64,000 nucleotides of DNA, from contig JAIPBU010000011.1 of the NCBI GenBank assembly GCA_021738535.1, positions 1 through 64,000 on the forward strand, in the 5' to 3' direction. Both the position numbers and the translations under genes were made by a program. This document shows, in pieces, positions 46,084 to 54,639 of this stretch. The stretch's first letter is position 1. Every line of letters begins with the position of its first letter. The notes beneath the pieces were generated by a model. The model was not told the DNA's origin. It saw nothing but the letters and a program-made list of their open reading frames with translations, and searched no databases. This stretch comes from Bacteroidales bacterium (GTDB taxonomy: Bacteria; Bacteroidota; Bacteroidia; Bacteroidales; VadinHA17).

Positions 46084-46109
46084 TTTGTCTTACAGGTGTA
46101 ATATTTTTG
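46084..46109 (+). promoter_or_regulatory. Candidate promoter of the eanB-eanA pair
   Basis: TTTG at 46084-46087 and TATTTTTG at 46102-46109 match the Bacteroidota -33 and -7 boxes, although the 14-bp spacer is shorter than usual. The -7 box lies 14 bp before ATG 46124, which predicts a very short leader. Confidence 0.35.
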
Positions 46110-46123
46110 TGTATCTTAATAAC

Positions 46124-47437
46124 ATGGAAGAAAATCACCCGGCGAAAGAAATTGACACTGCAACCCTTGCATCACTGATCGATAATGACAATGTAAGTAT
46201 TATAGATGCGCGCAGCCCTGAGGCATATAATGGCTGGCGATTGAAAAAGGAAAAAAGGGGAGGACATATTAAGAATGCCAGGAGCCTGCCTGCGAAATGG
46301 ATAAGGTATATTGACTGGATTGAAATAGTAAGGCATAAAAAGATATTTCCTGAACAGGAAATAATTATTTATGGTTATGATAAGCAGGAAACGGAAAGTG
46401 TTGCCCGCCGTTTCAGGAAGGCAGGTTATGATAAAATAATGGTTTACCATGGTTTTGTTGATGAGTGGTCTGCAAAAGAGGATCTTCCTGTGAAAAGACT
46501 TGAAAGGTACAGGCACCTGGTATCAGTGCATTGGGTAAATGAGCTTATTTCAGGACGCAGGCCGGAACATTATGAAAACGACAGCTATGTTATCGTGCAT
46601 GCACATTACCGTAACAGGGATGCTTACCTGAGCGGGCATATCCCCGGCGCAATTGATATGGATACCCTTGCCCTGGAATCGCCTGAAACATGGAATCGCA
46701 GATCGTCATCAGAGCTGAAGGAACAACTTGAAAAACACGGCATTACTGCAGATACAACAGTGGTATTGTACGGTAAATTCATGTTCCCCGATAACAAGGA
46801 TGAATTTCCGGGCAGTGCCGCAGGTGATATAGGAGCCATCAGGCTTGCTTTTATTATGATGTATGCAGGAGTTAAAGATGTAAGGGTCATTAACGGTGGC
46901 TTCAGATCATGGTCGGATGCAGGTTATGAGATATCTTACAGGGATGAGCCCAAAAAGCCGGTTAAGGATTTTGGTGTTAAAATACCGGCAGAGCCTGGTC
47001 TTGCAGTAGATACACCCGGGGCAAAAGAAATGATAAATTCAGATGATGCTGAGCTGGTATGTGTAAGGAGCAGACCGGAATTCCTGGGAGAAGTGAGCGG
47101 CTATAATTATATAGAGGCAAAGGGCAGGATCCCAGGTGCCGTATTTGCGGATTGCGGATCAGATGCTTACCACATGGAAAATTATCGTAATGTGGACCAC
47201 ACAACCCTGGAATACCATGAAATAGAAGCAAAATGGAAAGCCAGTGGCCTGAGCGGGAATAAGCATCTTGCTTTTTATTGTGGTACCGGCTGGCGTGGTA
47301 GTGAGGCCTGGTTTAACGCCTGGCTTATGGGATGGCCGTATGTATCTGTTTATGACGGCGGATGGTTTGAATGGAGCAATGATCCGGCAAATCCCTATGA
47401 GACAGGAGAGCCGTCTGGTAAAAACGGAAGTAACTGA
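46124..47437 (+). CDS. eanB: Multi-rhodanese hercynine sulfurtransferase, EanB-like
   Basis: About 437 residues from ATG 46124 (an upstream TTG at 46085 is less likely). Three or more rhodanese modules are visible: about 10-125, 135-285 and 295-430. Only the last has a catalytic loop, YCGTGWRGS, with Cys386. The earlier modules have no active-site Cys. EanB from Chlorobium puts sulfur from polysulfide directly on hercynine C2 without oxygen. From memory its key residues are Tyr353, Cys412, Thr414 and Arg417. Here Tyr327, Cys386, Thr388 and Arg391 have identical spacing. The next gene, 8 bp later, is the hercynine-forming methyltransferase. A general thiosulfate sulfurtransferase is the alternative. 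Confidence 0.83.
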   Translation: MEENHPAKEIDTATLASLIDNDNVSIIDARSPEAYNGWRLKKEKRGGHIKNARSLPAKWIRYIDWIEIVRHKKIFPEQEIIIYGYDKQETESVARRFRKAGYDKIMVYHGFVDEWSAKEDLPVKRLERYRHLVSVHWVNELISGRRPEHYENDSYVIVHAHYRNRDAYLSGHIPGAIDMDTLALESPETWNRRSSSELKEQLEKHGITADTTVVLYGKFMFPDNKDEFPGSAAGDIGAIRLAFIMMYAGVKDVRVINGGFRSWSDAGYEISYRDEPKKPVKDFGVKIPAEPGLAVDTPGAKEMINSDDAELVCVRSRPEFLGEVSGYNYIEAKGRIPGAVFADCGSDAYHMENYRNVDHTTLEYHEIEAKWKASGLSGNKHLAFYCGTGWRGSEAWFNAWLMGWPYVSVYDGGWFEWSNDPANPYETGEPSGKNGSN

Positions 47438-47444
47438 ATCTGGC

Positions 47445-48410
47445 ATGACCAACAGTACAATAACACTTACAGCTTTTGCAAGGGATACCCTGGAGGGGTT
47501 ATCTTCAAAAAATAAGTATTTGCTGCCAAAATATTTTTATGATGATGCAGGCAGCAAGATATTCAGCAAAATAATGAAGATGCCTGAATATTACCTTACT
47601 GATTGTGAAATAGAATTATTTGAAAAGCAAAAGGAAGAAATAACGGATAATCTTATTAAGGGCAATAAAAGACTGGATATAATTGAACCGGGGTCAGGCG
47701 ATGGCCTGAAAACTGAGTATATTCTAAAGTCATTGCACAAGCGTAATATTGATTTCAGGTTCATACCGGTTGATATAAGCAGTCATGCCAATAATGTCCT
47801 GGCTGATAAAATCCGAAAATCAATACCGGGAATTAGTATTGAGCCGATGACCGGGGATTATTTCAGTGTTATGAATAAGCTTGAGCGCAGCAGTAACACA
47901 AGCAGGGTGATATTATTCCTTGGTTCAAGCATAGGAAATTTCTCTGAGGCAGAACTGGATAGATTTCTCAGTGGCTTGAATGAGATCAGCACTCCGGGCG
48001 ACAGGGCATTAATAGGCTTCGACCTGATGAAATCACCTGAAATAATTTTACCTGCATATGATGATCCTTACGGCCTTACCCGTGAGTTTAACATCAACCA
48101 CCTGAGGAGGATAAACCGTGAGCTGGGGGCTGATTTTGATCCTGACTTTTTTGAACACAGGCAGGAGTATAATACTGATACCGGGGAAATGAAGAGTTAC
48201 CTGGTTTCACGCACAGATCATAAAGTTACTTTCAGGGAGCCGCCGGCTGAGATAAGTTTTCTTAAAGGAGAGCGTATTTTTATGGAGCTGTCCCGAAAAT
48301 TCTCCATTCTTACCATTAATGAGATGGCCTCTTCCCATGGCTTCAGGGTTATGAATAATTTCACTGACAGCCGGAATTATTTTGTTGATTCGCTCTGGAT
48401 AAGGGAATAA
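47445..48410 (+). CDS. eanA: L-histidine N-alpha-methyltransferase, EgtD/EanA family
   Basis: About 321 residues from ATG 47445, 8 bp after the EanB-like stop; the open frame extends upstream inside the previous gene without support. It should methylate histidine three times with SAM to give hercynine. Family marks are LLPKYFYDDAGSKIFSKIM near the N-terminus, the SAM loop EPGSGDGLKTEYIL, FIPVDISSHA, FLGSSIGNFSE, and the C-terminal RTDHKVTFREPPAE and KFSILTINEM. The length is usual for EgtD. No oxygen-dependent EgtB is found beside it, which with the rhodanese partner favours the anaerobic ergothioneine route. A bidirectional terminator follows. Confidence 0.9.
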   Translation: MTNSTITLTAFARDTLEGLSSKNKYLLPKYFYDDAGSKIFSKIMKMPEYYLTDCEIELFEKQKEEITDNLIKGNKRLDIIEPGSGDGLKTEYILKSLHKRNIDFRFIPVDISSHANNVLADKIRKSIPGISIEPMTGDYFSVMNKLERSSNTSRVILFLGSSIGNFSEAELDRFLSGLNEISTPGDRALIGFDLMKSPEIILPAYDDPYGLTREFNINHLRRINRELGADFDPDFFEHRQEYNTDTGEMKSYLVSRTDHKVTFREPPAEISFLKGERIFMELSRKFSILTINEMASSHGFRVMNNFTDSRNYFVDSLWIRE

Positions 48411-48442
48411 AAAAATGCCCCGCTAAAGCAGGGCATCTTTTC
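48410..48442. terminator. Bidirectional terminator between eanA and susD
   Basis: ATGCCC-c-GCTAAAGC-a-GGGCAT (48415-48436) is flanked by A7 on the left and TCTTTTCT on the right, so it can stop both the rightward eanA transcript and the leftward susD transcript. Confidence 0.8.
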
Positions 48443-48460
48443 TATGGTTGAATTTAATCT

Positions 48461-49843
48461 CTAGTATCCGTTATTCTGAGCCATGTTTGCATTAGCGTCT
48501 GTTTCAACATCTGGAATGGGGAAAGCAAACTTGTAAGTGCCATATGCAGGACCTTCATGTGTCTGCAGATTTGGTTCAGGGTAAGGAATATCTTTTCCCG
48601 TACGTGCAAGGTCATGGAACCTCATACCTTCGAAACAAAGTTCTTTTCTTCTCTCAAGAAGAATATTGTCTTCGTTGATGGCAGCATAAGCAGAAGCATT
48701 CCTTTCTGCAGGAATAAGGTTAAGCTCAGTAAGACCATCTGAAGTATTCTGACGCCACAAGGCCTCGGCAAGATTTAGAATAACCTCTTCATAACGAAAA
48801 ATAGGGATATTATCCGAATAGTCATATGATGGATATTTACCAAGGTTAACATTAAATCTTCCGGATACATCTGGATCTTCGCCAATCATACCGTCAACAG
48901 TACCTCTTACGTCTGTTGCTTCAAAGATATCTGTCAGGTTCTGAAGACCCTGTACATCACCATAGGCATCACCACGATAGATCTGCTGCAGACCGTTGAT
49001 GTTATTATTATCAATAGAGCTGTATGCTAATTCGAATATTGAATTAGCGGCGCCGTCAATAATAAATGAATTCTTATATTCTGAAGCCGGTATTATTGAA
49101 TAATCTCCCGAGGTGATAACAGCATTACTGGCAGTAACACAATCACCCCAGTCGCCAAAATAAAGAGCTACCCTTGACCAGAGTGCGTAAGCACCCATCT
49201 GGGTAAATTCTTCTTTTGAAGGATTATCATAATTTGGATCCATCATAGCAATAGCATCTGAAATATCTGCATAGATATCTGTTTTATTCTGGCTAATAGG
49301 ATCTCTTGCAGGTTTTGTGTTTTCACTCTTGAATTCCTTGATATAAGGAATACCGAGCCCTTCAGAGTCGCCATTATGCATCTGTCCGTAATACCTGAGC
49401 AGGTCAAAATGTGCCATAGCTCTTATTGCGTATGCCTGTCCCTGGTAATGTTCGACCTGAGCCGGATTATCAAAGTCTTGAGGATCAAGGCCAAGAACGA
49501 TATTTGCAGAAGCAATCACCCTGTAGCATTGTGTCCAGCATCCCCCGAATGTACTTGTATAATCCATCCTGGCATCACCAACAAATCTACCTGAGGCGCC
49601 ATTTGAGAAGCAATTATCACTTCTTACTTCACCCCAGATAATATAGTCTCTGCCATAATAGCTTGTTGTTGTAATTCTGGTATATGCCCCGTAAAGCAGT
49701 CCATAGACATCTTCTACTGTTGAAATCCCTGACTCAACAGCCTTTGACTGCGCCAAAGTGGGGTCCAGAGATTCCTTGCTGCAGGAAGATATTATACCTG
49801 CCAACAATATGAATGCAAATAATGTATAAAGTATCTTTTTCAT
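48461..49843 (-). CDS. SusD/RagB-like outer membrane lipoprotein
   Basis: A 460-residue nutrient-binding lipoprotein with a lipobox (GIISSCS, Cys21). The TPR-rich SusD fold is seen in VEHYQGQAYAIRAMAHFDLLRYYGQ (about 130-155, the strongest family signature), and the C-terminal region has LNEDNILLERRKELCFEGMRFHDLAR-type residues. It caps the SusC-like channel encoded 4 bp upstream. No glycoside hydrolase, peptidase or sensor is adjacent, so the ligand, glycan or other, is undefined. Confidence 0.95.
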   Translation of the reverse strand: MKKILYTLFAFILLAGIISSCSKESLDPTLAQSKAVESGISTVEDVYGLLYGAYTRITTTSYYGRDYIIWGEVRSDNCFSNGASGRFVGDARMDYTSTFGGCWTQCYRVIASANIVLGLDPQDFDNPAQVEHYQGQAYAIRAMAHFDLLRYYGQMHNGDSEGLGIPYIKEFKSENTKPARDPISQNKTDIYADISDAIAMMDPNYDNPSKEEFTQMGAYALWSRVALYFGDWGDCVTASNAVITSGDYSIIPASEYKNSFIIDGAANSIFELAYSSIDNNNINGLQQIYRGDAYGDVQGLQNLTDIFEATDVRGTVDGMIGEDPDVSGRFNVNLGKYPSYDYSDNIPIFRYEEVILNLAEALWRQNTSDGLTELNLIPAERNASAYAAINEDNILLERRKELCFEGMRFHDLARTGKDIPYPEPNLQTHEGPAYGTYKFAFPIPDVETDANANMAQNNGY

Positions 49844-49847
49844 AGTT

Positions 49848-52800
49848 TTAGAAATTTAAATTTATACCAAAGACTATGGATTTGATAGGAGCCGTTGCTA
49901 ATCCCGTAAAGCCATCAGCTTCGGTTTCAGGGTCAAATCCGTTTCTCATTGCTTCATCAAAAGCATAGGTAAAGAGGTTGGTTCCTCTTACATATACAGA
50001 AGCAGAATTAATCTTAACTTTTGATAGAAGTGATGAAGGAAGGTTATATCCAATCACAGCATCCTTAAGTCTGAGATAGTCGCCTTTGAAAAGGTTTCTT
50101 GTTGAGGTAGATACAGCATTTTGTGGTCTGTAGGCATGCTGAATCGCGGGAACATTTGTTATATCACCCGGTTTCTGCCATCTTGTAAGAAGTTCTTTAA
50201 CACCGTTGAAAAGTTCAGTTGCATAACGTCCGTTATCCCATGTATAATGGTCCCAGCTTTCCATAATCATATTTCCACCGGCCACATATACATTTGCATC
50301 AAGGTAAATTCCTTTAAAGTCAACATGAATACCGGCTCCACCTGTAAATGTAGGAATAGCACTTTTACCGGTATATACTCTTTCGGCCTGATTAATATCT
50401 GTGGTTGTAGATTCTGAATCTATAACATTACCATCAGCATCTTTCTCATTAACATACCACAGAGCTTCTCCTGTGTTGGGATCAACACCTGCCCACTCCT
50501 TGAGATACCACTCATAAAAGATATGGCCAACCTCAATTCTGCGGGTTCCGGTTGTAGTAATCAGGTCTTCTCCTTCAGAATCCTTGGCAAGTTTAGTAAC
50601 CTGGTTATCAAGTGTAGCAAAATTAACATTCATGCTAAGGTTGAAATCGGCTGTGTTAATAATGCCAAAATTAAAGACTCCTTCTATACCTTTATTAACC
50701 ATCTCTCCTACATTCTGTGTGATGGAGGAAAATCCTGATGTTCTTGTAAGGGGAACACCTTGCAGAAGGTCAAAGGTTGTTTTGTTAAAGTAAGAAACGC
50801 GTCCGTCTATTCTATTATTAAACAGAGCAAAGTCAAGACCTACATCGTAGTTCTTGTTTTTCTCCCAGGTCAGGACCGGGTTTCCGTAGTTATCCGGAAT
50901 AACAGCCCCAAGTCCGGCGTAGTCACCAGAATAGCTAAGTAGAGCCTGGTAAACGTTAAGGCCAACACCGGAGTTACCACTTACACCATAAGATCCTCTT
51001 AATCTGAGATTGTCAACAAAGGATACACCTGCCATGAAATTTTCCTGGCTTATATTCCATGCTGCACCTGCAGCCCAGAAATTACCAAACCTGTAATCGC
51101 TGGGGAATCTTGATGATCCTTCTCTTCTGAAAGTTAGGTCAACGATATACTTGCCCATATAACTATAGTTAGCCATACCGAGGTATGATACATTAACCCA
51201 GTCTGAGAAGCTTGAGGATCCATCGAAGTTGGTTCCTGCTGATGCTATGTTTGTAAGACCCACAGTAACAAAGCTTTCTCCATAAGCACTTATATACCAT
51301 GACTTAAATTTCTGATATTCAACAAGAGCTTTGAAGTCGATCCTGTGATTATCAAGGAAATTCACGGTATAGTCCAGTGAATTCTGGAAGACCATATTGA
51401 AATCCTGGTCAATATTTGTATAGGAAGTACCGCCTTCCTGGTTGGAGTCACCATGAACCTTGTTTCCGTAGTTCTTATAATGTCCCAGTATAAAGTCAAG
51501 AGCAGCTCTTGAGGTAAATTTCAGATCGTCTGTTATATCAATCTCGATTGAGTTGTTTGAAATAAGACGAAGCATATGGTTCCATGTTACATCATGTTTG
51601 CGAAGGTATAACCAGGTATAATTAGTACCAAGATTGGTAATGTTTATGCTACCGTCATCATTATAAGGAGTTTTTGTGGGATCCATGAAATACCTTGCTG
51701 CATGTGGATTTGCATAATATGCTGATGCTTCAAGGAAAATCTGGTCCTGGTCGGTATAAGAAACATTATTATTTGTTGAGAACCTGAACCTGTCGCTGAA
51801 TTTCCTGTTATAGTTCAGCTGTCCAGTCATCCTTTGAAACAGGTTACCCAGCACAACAGCTTCGCTATTCATATAACCAGCTGAGGCGTAGAAAGATGAT
51901 ACATCGTCACCTCCTGATGCAGAAAGAGTAGCTTTGTAAATGGGAGCATTCTCATTAATTACTGCATTTCCCCAGTCTCCTTCGGGTCTGCCTCTTGAAA
52001 TCCAATCGTCATACTTTACAGTTCCTCCAAACCCACGGCTCTGAGCTTCAGTATAGGCTTCATCAGGAGTAGAAACACCCCAGTCATCAGAATAGGTATT
52101 ATAGAGACCCTCTTTATAAAGCATGAATCTCTCTTCTGCTGTCAGAACCTCACGTCCCGGCGTAGCCTTATTCTGGAAGCCATAGCTTGTACTGAAATTA
52201 AACTTGGTTGCGCCGGCTTTACCTTTCGATGTGGTAATTACAATAACACCATTTGAGCCTCTTGCACCATAAGCAGAAGTTGCGGATGCATCCTTAAGGA
52301 CGGTAATTGACTCGATGTCTTGAGTATTAAGAGAAGCAAGCGAGCTGAGAGACGACCTGGCGCCTGAGCCCGAAATATTGCCCTGTATCACAGGTACACC
52401 ATCAATTACAAAAAGAGGACTGTTACTGGCAGAGAAAGAACTAATACCACGAATCCTGATTTGCTGGGTAGCTCCCGGTGTACCGGATGTGGTATTAATT
52501 ACCATACCGGCAACTTTACCCTGTAGTGCCTGGTCAACTGAAGTTACAGGCACATCTTTAAGCTCTTCGGCAGATACCTGTACAGTTGAGCCGGTGATCT
52601 GGTTCTTGCCCCTGGTGCTGTAACCAAGGACCACAACCTCACCGAGGGCCTGCAGGTCTTCAGTCATTTCAACATCAATGACCGTTCTTCCTGCGATCTC
52701 AACCTCCTGTGTTGCTAGTCCCACAAAAGAGAATTGCAATGCTGTTGCGTCCTCAGGTACGTCAATGGAGTAGTTACCGTCAACGTCCGTTATAGCACCA

Positions 52801-52952
52801 ATGGTGGTGCCAACAACAACAATCTGAACACCTGGTAACGAAGACCCGTCTTCTGCACTGGTCACCGTTCCGGTGATCTCCCTGGTCTGAGCCTGAACTA
52901 ACTGTAAGCTCAGGAAGGCCAGAAACATCAATAAAACAGAAATTTTCTTCAT
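49848..52952 (-). CDS. SusC/RagA-like TonB-dependent transporter
   Basis: A 1034-residue outer-membrane transporter. After the signal peptide (MLMFLAFLSLQLVQAQ region) lies a carboxypeptidase-regulatory-like domain (about 22-105, ITGTVTSAEDGSSLPGVQIV). The plug follows (about 115-240, QVSAEELKDVPVTSVDQALQ), then a 22-strand barrel ending SIVFGINLNF with terminal Phe. No STN domain is present, so direct signalling to an anti-sigma factor is unlikely. It pairs with the SusD-like lipoprotein 4 bp downstream and takes up the captured ligand using TonB energy. The 346 bp upstream hold tandem and dyad repeats. Confidence 0.95.
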   Translation of the reverse strand: MKKISVLLMFLAFLSLQLVQAQTREITGTVTSAEDGSSLPGVQIVVVGTTIGAITDVDGNYSIDVPEDATALQFSFVGLATQEVEIAGRTVIDVEMTEDLQALGEVVVLGYSTRGKNQITGSTVQVSAEELKDVPVTSVDQALQGKVAGMVINTTSGTPGATQQIRIRGISSFSASNSPLFVIDGVPVIQGNISGSGARSSLSSLASLNTQDIESITVLKDASATSAYGARGSNGVIVITTSKGKAGATKFNFSTSYGFQNKATPGREVLTAEERFMLYKEGLYNTYSDDWGVSTPDEAYTEAQSRGFGGTVKYDDWISRGRPEGDWGNAVINENAPIYKATLSASGGDDVSSFYASAGYMNSEAVVLGNLFQRMTGQLNYNRKFSDRFRFSTNNNVSYTDQDQIFLEASAYYANPHAARYFMDPTKTPYNDDGSINITNLGTNYTWLYLRKHDVTWNHMLRLISNNSIEIDITDDLKFTSRAALDFILGHYKNYGNKVHGDSNQEGGTSYTNIDQDFNMVFQNSLDYTVNFLDNHRIDFKALVEYQKFKSWYISAYGESFVTVGLTNIASAGTNFDGSSSFSDWVNVSYLGMANYSYMGKYIVDLTFRREGSSRFPSDYRFGNFWAAGAAWNISQENFMAGVSFVDNLRLRGSYGVSGNSGVGLNVYQALLSYSGDYAGLGAVIPDNYGNPVLTWEKNKNYDVGLDFALFNNRIDGRVSYFNKTTFDLLQGVPLTRTSGFSSITQNVGEMVNKGIEGVFNFGIINTADFNLSMNVNFATLDNQVTKLAKDSEGEDLITTTGTRRIEVGHIFYEWYLKEWAGVDPNTGEALWYVNEKDADGNVIDSESTTTDINQAERVYTGKSAIPTFTGGAGIHVDFKGIYLDANVYVAGGNMIMESWDHYTWDNGRYATELFNGVKELLTRWQKPGDITNVPAIQHAYRPQNAVSTSTRNLFKGDYLRLKDAVIGYNLPSSLLSKVKINSASVYVRGTNLFTYAFDEAMRNGFDPETEADGFTGLATAPIKSIVFGINLNF

Positions 52953-52962
52953 AAGTTATTAA

Positions 52963-53000
52963 TTTAGGTTTATAGAAGTGATGATATTTTAGGTTTATAG
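52963..53000. promoter_or_regulatory. Tandem TTTAGGTTTATAG repeat before susC
   Basis: TTTAGGTTTATAG occurs at 52963-52975 and 52988-53000, 25 bp apart, within 50 bp of the susC start. It could be a pair of operator sites or lie in the leader RNA. No clear TAnnTTTG box was found beside it. Confidence 0.4.
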
Positions 53001-53104
53001 TTATAACAGTTTTGCAAGTGTAAATCCCCCTCTGTTTTAACGCTAGTTCTGCTACATGAAATACAAATATATAAAATTTTTATTTAACCAAACAAAAAGC
53101 GGTG

Positions 53105-53170
53105 TTAAGCAACATTTAATATATTCAAGCAATCATGGTATTATTTGAATATATTTATTTTGTTGCTTAA
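53105..53170. promoter_or_regulatory. Long imperfect dyad upstream of susC
   Basis: TTAAGCAACA (53105-53114) is mirrored by TGTTGCTTAA (53161-53170), and inside that TATATTCAA (53120-53128) by TTGAATATA (53145-53153). The 66-bp AT-rich dyad lies about 150-220 bp before susC and about 130 bp past the mtnP stop. It has no T tract, so it is not an ordinary terminator. A regulator site or structured RNA is possible. The rest of 52953-53298 shows no gene. Confidence 0.5.
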
Positions 53171-53298
53171 ATACTAAAAAATATTAGCAATAACCAAAAA
53201 AACATTAATAATATTAATCATAAGGCAAAAAATAATATCAGGTCATACATATGATGATAATCGGTATTGTAAGGTTGCGTGTTAAGACAATAACAGTA

Positions 53299-54039
53299 TT
53301 AATTGAAATATGCAGTAATCAGGGAAACAACCTTGCTGACATTCTTGTTGAAGATTTTAATTACTTCCTGCCAGGATACGGGCTCTTCTTCATCATGCCA
53401 TGAATCATAATCGGTGCTCATGGCTATGCTTGCATAAGGTATTTCCAGTTCATTAGCCAGTATTGCTTCCGGTGCAATTGACATATTAACCAGGTCGGCA
53501 CCCCAGGTCCTGAACATTTTTGATTCTGCTCTGGTTGAAAAGCGGGGGCCCTCAATTGTTATTATCGTGCCTTTATTATGTAAGGGTATATTTTGTTCTT
53601 TGGCAATTCGAATAAAATCTTTTCGCATTTTTTCGTTGAACGGATCTGCCATGGGGGTGTGCTTCATGTCGCCGGCATCGAAAGAGTCAAAGAAGGACAG
53701 CTCTCTTCTTCTTGTAAAATCGATGAACTGGTCGGGAATAACAAGGTCGCCCCTGCCAATATTTTCCCGGAGGCTCCCGCAGGCGGTTGTTGTAATGATA
53801 CGTTTACATCCTGCTTCCCTGAGAGCCCACAGGTTTGCCCTGTTGTTTACCTGGGTGGGAGGGATGGTATGCTGCCTGCCATGACGGGAAAGAAGAACAA
53901 CCTCCCTGTTGTTGATTGTGCCGCTCATAAGAGATGAGGAAGGCTCACCCCAGGGAGTGCTGACCCTGACCTCTTTACCGTTTTTCAGAATTGAAGGATC
54001 TTCGAGACCGGATCCTCCTATGATAGCTGTTTTACTCAT
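53299..54039 (-). CDS. mtnP: 5'-methylthioadenosine phosphorylase family (MtnP)
   Basis: A 246-residue PNP-fold nucleoside phosphorylase. Family motifs are AIIGGSGLEDPS at the N-terminus, LLSRHGRQHTIPPTQVNNRA (phosphate and substrate loop), ACGSLRENIGRGDLVIPDQF, GPRFSTRAESKMFR and LVNMSIAPEAILANELEIPY. It should cleave methylthioadenosine, and possibly 5'-deoxyadenosine, to adenine and the 1-phosphate sugar. Its ATG overlaps the aldolase stop by one base, third in an operon with mtnA. Purine nucleoside specificity cannot be excluded, but the mtnA partner argues for thioadenosine. Confidence 0.9.
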   Translation of the reverse strand: MSKTAIIGGSGLEDPSILKNGKEVRVSTPWGEPSSSLMSGTINNREVVLLSRHGRQHTIPPTQVNNRANLWALREAGCKRIITTTACGSLRENIGRGDLVIPDQFIDFTRRRELSFFDSFDAGDMKHTPMADPFNEKMRKDFIRIAKEQNIPLHNKGTIITIEGPRFSTRAESKMFRTWGADLVNMSIAPEAILANELEIPYASIAMSTDYDSWHDEEEPVSWQEVIKIFNKNVSKVVSLITAYFN

Positions 54040-54638
54040 TAATCTTCTCCTATGTACGACATAAGAACGTTAATGGCTTCATCCATTTCGTTTCCGAAAG
54101 TTATTAAGCCCGACGGGTCTCCTCCCATAACAATGATCCTTTTTTCAATAACATCAGTTTCCTTAAAAAGTCTGAAAATATCACTTGCCAGGCCGGGAGT
54201 TCCGTACTCAAATTCATCTTTTGTAGTAGGAACTTTTCCTTTGAGCCCTTCCCACTGTTCAAGGTTATGTACATGTATAATTGCATTGGTTCCGGGATCA
54301 GCCTGGTAAATGGCCGCATGTGTCAGTGATTCTGACGAAGCCTTTAAGGGACCGGTGCATTTAACAGCATTATCCTCAAAATTGCATCCTTCAACGCGCA
54401 CATAGTGACCGGGTTCGAGCAGGGGAATCTCCCCGGTAGCAGATGCCGTAATAAAAAACTTATTGCTTTCACCATCGCGGTGACTGATATTACCAAAACC
54501 AACCCCATTTTCATATGCCCCTATCAGATCCATGTTAAATAATACCTCCCGCCAGTAATTTAGTATGTTATAAGGTTCGTCGGTAATAACAGGTCCCGAT
54601 TGCGTCCAGTAACAATTGAATTTAATAACACCTTCCAT
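54039..54638 (-). CDS. Class II aldolase/adducin family protein of the salvage operon
   Basis: A 199-residue member of the class II aldolase fold. The conserved Glu (Glu103, KASSESLTH) and the zinc pair (His122, His124 in IIHVHNLEQWE) are present. The third zinc His normally follows in a GH motif near residue 174; this protein reads MGGDPSGLITFG there, with Asp instead. The context allows two roles: MtnB dehydratase of classical methionine salvage, or the aldolase of the DHAP shunt that cleaves methylthioribulose- or deoxyribulose-1-phosphate. No mtnC, mtnD or mtnE gene is nearby, which favours the shunt. Spacing is 1 bp from mtnA and a 1-bp overlap with mtnP. Confidence 0.78.
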   Translation of the reverse strand: MEGVIKFNCYWTQSGPVITDEPYNILNYWREVLFNMDLIGAYENGVGFGNISHRDGESNKFFITASATGEIPLLEPGHYVRVEGCNFEDNAVKCTGPLKASSESLTHAAIYQADPGTNAIIHVHNLEQWEGLKGKVPTTKDEFEYGTPGLASDIFRLFKETDVIEKRIIVMGGDPSGLITFGNEMDEAINVLMSYIGED

Positions 54639-54639
54639 A

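Noticed and set aside
46124-47437. Ordinary thiosulfate sulfurtransferase (SseA-like)
   Set aside because: Those have two rhodanese modules and about 280 residues. This one is longer, has a CGTGWR loop and is paired with an EgtD-type gene.
53105-53170. Intrinsic terminator for mtnP
   Set aside because: The dyad is AT-rich, about 130 bp past the stop on the transcribed strand and has no adjacent T tract.
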